DNA from: JACNLN01 sp964626495
GTDB lineage: Bacteria > Fidelibacterota > Marinisomatia > Marinisomatales > CAZVFT01
NCBI GenBank assembly: GCA_964626495.1
Contig: CAZVFT010000094.1
Coordinates: 1 to 8,807 of the forward strand
Reading direction: 5' to 3'
DNA length: 8,807 nt
Shown: one piece after another, positions 5,200-8,807 of the stretch
How positions within the stretch are numbered: position 1 is the stretch's first letter
Layout: each line of letters begins with the position of its first letter
The notes under the pieces: generated by a model
Databases searched by the model: none
Seen by the model: only the letters and a program-made list of their open reading frames with translations
What the model was told of the DNA's origin: nothing
Position numbers and translations under genes: made by a program

Positions 5200-6012
5200 A
5201 TGGTAAAAAAGAAAAAGATTTTAGGCGTCATTCCGGCAAGATACGAATCTACCCGGTTTCCAGGCAAGGTTCTGGCACCCATCGATGGAACCCCAATGGT
5301 AGCTCGGGTTTACCAGCAGGTTTGCAGGACAAATCTGCTCGATTCTGTTGTTGTTGCGACGGACAGCAGACGTGTTCAACTCACATTGGAAGCTTTGGGA
5401 ATCCCGGTTCGAATAACTTCCTCTGTCCACAAATCCGGCACAGAACGAGTAGCTGAAGTTGCAGAGAACAGTGACGGTGATATCTTTGTGAATATCCAGG
5501 GAGATGAACCCTTCATTGATCCTGATATCATTGATCTGACGGTAAAACCGTTTTTAGAAGACGAATCTTTGAAAATGGGTACAGTGGCAAGTACGGCTTT
5601 GTCTGATGAAGATTGGGAAGATTCCAATACGGTTAAGGTTCGAGTTTCTGAGGATGGATTTGCGGAAGATTTTTTTAGGTTATACAGTGGGAATGGGTCA
5701 AAGAATAACATTTTTAAACATGTAGGACTATATGTGTTTGATGGGAAATTTCTTCATAAATTTGCCAGTATGATACCAACAAAAAATGAAAAGGAATCTC
5801 ATCTGGAGCAAATGCGAGCTCTGGATAACGGTATCCCAATAAAAGTGGTAGTGACTGATTACGATGGTATTAGTGTTAATACTCCAGAAGATTTAAAATT
5901 AGTTGAGAAACATTATTGCCTGCTTAATTCATTAGCCACCCCGATACGGTCATTCTTCTCTACCTGCCCGAAAGATGTCAGGCGGGCGGGGCAGGCAGAT
6001 GAACGCGGATAA
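5200..6012 (+). CDS. kdsB: 3-deoxy-manno-octulosonate cytidylyltransferase (CMP-Kdo synthetase)
   Basis: KdsB transfers CMP from CTP to Kdo, giving CMP-Kdo for lipid A core assembly in the cytoplasm. Family motifs are all present: IPARYESTRFPGKVL (11-25) for CTP binding, ATDSRRV (53-59), SGTERVAE (79-86), NIQGDEPFI (98-106) with the metal-binding Asp of GDEP, KHVGLYVF (173-180), EQMRALDNGIPIKV (203-216) and VNTPEDL (226-232). The enzyme proper should end near residue 238-245. The remaining 25-30 residues (…FFSTCPKDVRRAGQADERG) are not family sequence: they are read from the CCTGCCCG…CGGGCAGG repeat at 5963-5995, which has apparently replaced the original stop codon. The ribosome site is weak. 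It is followed by pyrG, whose product makes its CTP, a pairing also known in chlamydiae. Confidence 0.95.
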   Translation: MVKKKKILGVIPARYESTRFPGKVLAPIDGTPMVARVYQQVCRTNLLDSVVVATDSRRVQLTLEALGIPVRITSSVHKSGTERVAEVAENSDGDIFVNIQGDEPFIDPDIIDLTVKPFLEDESLKMGTVASTALSDEDWEDSNTVKVRVSEDGFAEDFFRLYSGNGSKNNIFKHVGLYVFDGKFLHKFASMIPTKNEKESHLEQMRALDNGIPIKVVVTDYDGISVNTPEDLKLVEKHYCLLNSLATPIRSFFSTCPKDVRRAGQADERG

Positions 6013-6020
6013 ACGTAGAT
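5963..6020. repeat. Repeat overlapping the end of kdsB
   Basis: CCTGCCC (5963-5969) pairs with GGGCAGG (5989-5995) around a 19-base loop; then comes ATGAACGCGGATAAACGTAG, a type of repeat with the word AACGcGGAT/AACGtaGAT that I recognise as common in spacers of unrelated bacteria. The hairpin part is inside the kdsB frame and adds about 20 unrelated residues to the protein. It shares the CTACCTGCCC style of the repeat at 2602-2805. Confidence 0.6.
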
Positions 6021-6039
6021 ATATTTGAAGATAAAAGAA

Positions 6040-6069
6040 TTGTCAATGAAAAATATTTTTCATTATATT
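6040..6069 (+). promoter_or_regulatory. Candidate sigma-70 promoter of pyrG with palindrome in spacer
   Basis: TTGTCA (6040-6045) and TATATT (6064-6069) are 18 bp apart, a plausible -35/-10 pair. The spacer is almost wholly occupied by the perfect 20-bp palindrome AATGAAAAATATTTTTCATT (6045-6064). A second imperfect inverted repeat, 6064-6074 with 6090-6100 (one mismatch), follows. A repressor site is a natural reading. Both could also be AT-rich chance or a weak terminator for kdsB. Confidence 0.4.
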
Positions 6070-6106
6070 GAAACAACAAATTATTGTAAGTTTCATTATA
6101 ACAATA

Positions 6107-6136
6107 CTTTGCGGTTCTTTGCGAACTTTGCGGTGA
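6107..6136. repeat. Three CTTTGCG repeats before pyrG
   Basis: CTTTGCG occurs at 6107, 6117 and 6126, the first and last extended to CTTTGCGG. The last continues as GGTGA (6132-6136), ten bases before the pyrG ATG, and is the only ribosome-site-like word there. Thus a spacer repeat seems to supply the translation start region of an essential gene. Confidence 0.5.
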
Positions 6137-6146
6137 ATAATTTCAT

Positions 6147-7769
6147 ATGGTAAAACGACCCACTAAATATATTTTTATTCTGGGTGGTGTGCTTTCAGGA
6201 TTGGGCAAAGGGATTGCTTCGGCATCCATTGGTTATTTACTGAAAAGTCGGGGATTTTCCGTAACTATTATGAAGCTTGATCCCTATCTCAATGTAGATC
6301 CCGGCACGATGAATCCCTTCCAGCATGGGGAGGTCTTTGTGCTTGATGATGGTTCTGAAACGGATCTTGATCTTGGGCATTATGAGAGGTTCACCGGTAT
6401 TAAAATGAGTGCTGCAAATAATACCACAACCGGGCAGATTTACCAGGCTGTTCTTGACAGGGAACGTCGTGGAGATTACCTCGGACAGACGATTCAGGTG
6501 ATTCCTCACATCACCGATGAAATCAAACGGGTAATAAAAGCCATCAACACACCGAAAAAATTCGAGATAGTCATTTGCGAGGTGGGTGGAACAGTAGGGG
6601 ATATTGAAAGTCTTCCTTTTCTTGAAACTATCCGTCAGATGAGAATGGAATTGGGTAAAGAAAACTGTTTTATTGCCCAGGTAACATTGGTTCCATTCAT
6701 CAAAACCAGTGGTGAACTGAAAACAAAACCAACCCAACATAGCGTGATGAAACTCAGGGAAATCGGTCTCAATCCTGATCTTCTCCTCTGTCGCACGGCT
6801 TATCCCATCCCACGATCTGTGAGAGATAAAATTGCCCTGTTCTGTAATGTTCACCCAGATCACGTTATTGAAGCAATTGATGTGGAGAGTATTTATGAAG
6901 TTCCTCTGGTCTTCCACAATCAGGGTGTAACTAATATTATTATAAATCAGTTTTTGTTAGACGACACTGATCACGATATATCAAAGCTTGAAAATTTTGT
7001 TTATCGAGTGAAAAATCCTTCTCAGCGGGTTACCATATCCCTCTGTGGAAAATATACCTCATTACCGGATTCCTACAAGAGTGTAATTGAAGCATTTACT
7101 CATGCAGCAGTTGAGAATGATGCTCATGTTACGTTACACTGGGTGGATACAGAAGATATTCAGAGTCAGGAAGATGTCGTTCAACATCTAAGTGAAGCAG
7201 ATGGAATTTTAATATTGCCGGGATTCGGCAGCAGGGGAATTGAAGGGAAAATCGCCTGTGCCCGATTTGCCCGGGAGAACAGGGTCCCGTGTCTTGGGAT
7301 ATGTCTGGGACTTCAATGTGCGGTGATTGAGTTTGCCCGGAATGTATGTGGTCTGAAGAAGGCGAACAGCACCGAGTTTAAAAAACAGACGCCTGACCCC
7401 ATTATTTCCCTGATGGCTGACCAGAAAAAAGTAAAGAGTAAAGGGGGGACAATGAGATTAGGTGCCTATCCCTGTAAGTTGAAACCTGGCACTCGAGCTT
7501 ATGCTGCCTACCGAAAAAAGATGATTTTTGAGAGGCATCGACACCGGTATGAAGTGAACAATAAGTATCAAACACTTTTTGGCAATCATGGGATGATTTT
7601 CAGCGGTATCAATCCAGAACTTAATCTTGTAGAAATCATTGAATTGAAGGATCATCCTTGGTTTGTAGCAAGCCAGTTTCATCCTGAGCTTAAAAGTCGG
7701 GTGGAGAAAGCTCATCCTTTATTCAGAGAATTTGTAAAAGCTTCGATAAAATACAGGAAAACCAAATGA
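6147..7769 (+). CDS. pyrG: CTP synthase (glutamine-hydrolysing)
   Basis: PyrG makes CTP from UTP, ATP and glutamine, the last step of pyrimidine nucleotide synthesis, and acts as a cytoplasmic tetramer. The 540 residues have normal family length and both domains. The synthase domain (1-270) has the P-loop GGVLSGLGKG (13-22), the near-invariant block KLDPYLNVDPGTMNPFQHGE (43-62), ETDLDLGHYERF (71-82), CEVGGTVGDIES (144-155) and KTKPTQHSVMKLREIG (192-207). The class I glutamine amidotransferase domain (about 295-535) has the nucleophile Cys386 in LGICLGLQ, and His512 and Glu514 in FHPE, completing the catalytic triad; RHRHRYEVN (463-471) is also typical. No residue looks wrong. The stop overlaps the kdsA start as ATGA. 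Its product CTP is the cosubstrate of KdsB next door. Confidence 0.98.
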   Translation: MVKRPTKYIFILGGVLSGLGKGIASASIGYLLKSRGFSVTIMKLDPYLNVDPGTMNPFQHGEVFVLDDGSETDLDLGHYERFTGIKMSAANNTTTGQIYQAVLDRERRGDYLGQTIQVIPHITDEIKRVIKAINTPKKFEIVICEVGGTVGDIESLPFLETIRQMRMELGKENCFIAQVTLVPFIKTSGELKTKPTQHSVMKLREIGLNPDLLLCRTAYPIPRSVRDKIALFCNVHPDHVIEAIDVESIYEVPLVFHNQGVTNIIINQFLLDDTDHDISKLENFVYRVKNPSQRVTISLCGKYTSLPDSYKSVIEAFTHAAVENDAHVTLHWVDTEDIQSQEDVVQHLSEADGILILPGFGSRGIEGKIACARFARENRVPCLGICLGLQCAVIEFARNVCGLKKANSTEFKKQTPDPIISLMADQKKVKSKGGTMRLGAYPCKLKPGTRAYAAYRKKMIFERHRHRYEVNNKYQTLFGNHGMIFSGINPELNLVEIIELKDHPWFVASQFHPELKSRVEKAHPLFREFVKASIKYRKTK

Positions 7770-8584
7770 ATATTCACGTAGGAGATATTGAGTTTGGTGG
7801 TGAAAAACTGTGTATTATTGCAGGTCCGTGTGTTATCGAATCACGGGAGCACTGTCTGAAAATGGCGGAATCATTGAAGTTCCTCTTAAAAAAATTGGAA
7901 GTACCATTTGTCTTTAAGACATCTTTTGATAAGGCGAACCGTACCTCCATAGAGTCGTTTCGGGGCCCGGGGTTGGATGATGGTCTGGAAATTCTTAAAG
8001 ACGTGAAAGAACAGCTGGATGTTACTGTTTTGACGGATATTCACGAACCAGCTCAGGCTGCTTCTGTTGCTGAGGTTGTGGACATCATTCAGGTTCCTGC
8101 TTTTTTAAGTAGACAGACCAGTCTTCTTCTTGCGGCAGGGAAAACCCAGTCTGCTATCAATGTGAAAAAGGGACAATTTATAGCTCCCTGGGATGTGAAA
8201 CCCATTATTAAAAAAATTGAGTCAACGGGGAATCGCCGAATTCTCATTACCGATCGCGGGGTCAGCTTTGGGTATAACACTCTCATTTCCGATATGCGAT
8301 CAATACCTATAATCCAGAAGATAGGTTATCCGGTTGTTTTTGATGCCACACACAGTGCTCAGCGTCCTGGGGAAATGGGATCAAAAACAGGTGGGGATAG
8401 GGAGATGATTCCTGTGCTGGCGCGGGCAGCGGTGGCAGCAGGATGTGACGCAATCTTTCTGGAAGTACACGATAATGTGGCTCATGCAAAAAGCGACGCC
8501 GCTACCCAGTGGCCTCTTGATCAAACAGAGCAATTGATCAAGTCTTTGATAGATATTCGAGAGTTAGTGTTTCGATATGAATGA
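7766..8584 (+). CDS. kdsA: Kdo-8-phosphate synthase, metal-dependent type
   Basis: KdsA condenses phosphoenolpyruvate with arabinose 5-phosphate to Kdo 8-phosphate, the first committed step to Kdo. At 272 residues it is of normal length. Motifs: AGPCVIES (19-26), FKTSFDKANRTSIESFRGPGL (50-70), TDIHE (90-94), QVPAFLSRQ (109-117), FDATHS (192-197), FLEVH (231-235) and KSD (242-244). Cys22, His196, Glu233 and Asp244 line up, with a constant offset of 11, with the metal ligands Cys11, His185, Glu222 and Asp233 of the Aquifex enzyme, so this is the metal-dependent class; the E. coli type has Asn in place of the Cys. Small departures are AFLSRQTS for AFLCRQTD and SDAATQWPL where SDG is usual. A good ribosome site AGGA (7755-7758) lies inside the end of pyrG, and the ATGA overlap suggests coupled translation. 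Confidence 0.97.
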   Translation: MNIHVGDIEFGGEKLCIIAGPCVIESREHCLKMAESLKFLLKKLEVPFVFKTSFDKANRTSIESFRGPGLDDGLEILKDVKEQLDVTVLTDIHEPAQAASVAEVVDIIQVPAFLSRQTSLLLAAGKTQSAINVKKGQFIAPWDVKPIIKKIESTGNRRILITDRGVSFGYNTLISDMRSIPIIQKIGYPVVFDATHSAQRPGEMGSKTGGDREMIPVLARAAVAAGCDAIFLEVHDNVAHAKSDAATQWPLDQTEQLIKSLIDIRELVFRYE

Positions 8585-8683
8585 TGAACAAAACTATATT
8601 ATTCAACAGAAAGATAATATTTATCTCAAGTACAGAAATAAGTGAGGATAGTAGAATCTCGCTGGTGAGTAATTATGTAATGA
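8585..8683. other. Spacer after kdsA, no supported gene
   Basis: A 37-codon frame runs from the ATG at 8581, which overlaps the kdsA stop, to 8694 (MMNKTILFNRKII…). It has an overlap typical of an operon but no recognisable family, and its end runs into the repeat at 8684. It may be a pseudogene start or chance. No terminator hairpin is obvious directly after kdsA. Confidence 0.2.
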
Positions 8684-8733
8684 GTAAAACGTAATGCGTA
8701 AAACGCAAATAAATAATAACTCTTTACGTTTTA
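8684..8733. repeat. GTAAAACG direct and inverted repeats
   Basis: GTAAAACG occurs at 8684-8691 and 8698-8705, and TAAAACGTAA (8685-8694) is the exact inverse of TTACGTTTTA (8724-8733), giving 10-bp arms around 29 bases. A weaker further arm, TTTACGGTTTACGTTAA, continues to 8753. It is a spacer repeat able to form a long AT-rich hairpin in either strand. Confidence 0.55.
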
Positions 8734-8758
8734 AATATTTACGGTTTACGTTAAATAA

Positions 8759-8770
8759 GGAAGTACTTCC
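8759..8770. repeat. Perfect 12-bp palindrome GGAAGTACTTCC
   Basis: GGAAGTACTTCC is a perfect 12-bp palindrome followed by GGTAGGTTTTAGTAACGAAG. It lies near the window edge, so whether it is an operator of a following gene or the start of another dispersed repeat cannot be seen. Confidence 0.4.
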
Positions 8771-8807
8771 GGTAGGTTTTAGTAACGAAGTGGCTTTTGG
8801 TTGTCTA

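Noticed and set aside
6237..6917. 226-residue reverse frame inside pyrG
   Set aside because: Long by chance; pyrG on the other strand is full length and highly conserved over the same bases.
8581..8694. 37-codon frame overlapping the kdsA stop
   Set aside because: The ATGA overlap is suggestive, but there is no family match and the 3' part is the GTAAAACG repeat; mentioned only as a low-confidence spacer note.
1..8807. tRNA or rRNA genes
   Set aside because: I saw no cloverleaf-like arrangement or conserved T-loop or rRNA core words in the spacers.

Overview
The window looks like a chromosome segment from an uncultured Gram-negative (diderm) bacterium of moderate to low GC content. The clearest sign is a cluster for CMP-Kdo synthesis (kdsB, pyrG, kdsA), since Kdo is the inner-core sugar of lipopolysaccharide. 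The spacers are crowded with short palindromic and direct repeats. My impression is a member of the FCB-like assemblage (Marinimicrobia, Cloacimonadota or KSB1-like), but this is inference from style and no marker here fixes the phylum.

Layout. 1-269: hairpin repeats and no convincing gene. 270-1523 (+): a MacB/FtsX-type ABC transporter permease without its ATPase in the window. 1536-1630: GC-rich palindromic repeats, the last of which runs into the 3' end of the next gene. 1625-2449 (-): a stand-alone ERCC4-type (XPF-like) nuclease domain protein. 2450-3517: gene-free repeat region holding GC-rich hairpins, two identical tandem 195-bp units and a pair of nested palindromes. 3518-4648 (+): an AAA/STAND-like ATPase of the ATPase_2 type. 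4649-5199: a second set of the same repeat modules, so the ATPase gene lies between two related repeat blocks. 5200-8584 (+): kdsB, pyrG and kdsA. 8585-8807: further small repeats.

How the genes work together. KdsA makes Kdo 8-phosphate, PyrG makes CTP, and KdsB joins Kdo to CMP using CTP, so the right-hand cluster supplies both substrates of the activating step. The Kdo-8-P phosphatase and the arabinose-5-phosphate isomerase are not in the window. KdsA carries all four metal ligands of the metal-dependent class. pyrG and kdsA overlap by four bases and are probably translationally coupled, while kdsB is separated from pyrG by 134 bp with its own possible promoter.

The most interesting structure is in front of the ATPase gene. 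Two 34-bp nested palindromes, 102 bp apart, share the core GCGTAACGC and the outer arms. Where their stems differ, several changes are compensatory. The second folds as RNA into an uninterrupted 16-bp stem that contains the ribosome binding site. This suggests a cis-regulatory hairpin or a protein-binding site tied to this ATPase family. The right-hand cluster looks like conserved core genome, and 1524-5199 looks like a repeat-rich accessory region.
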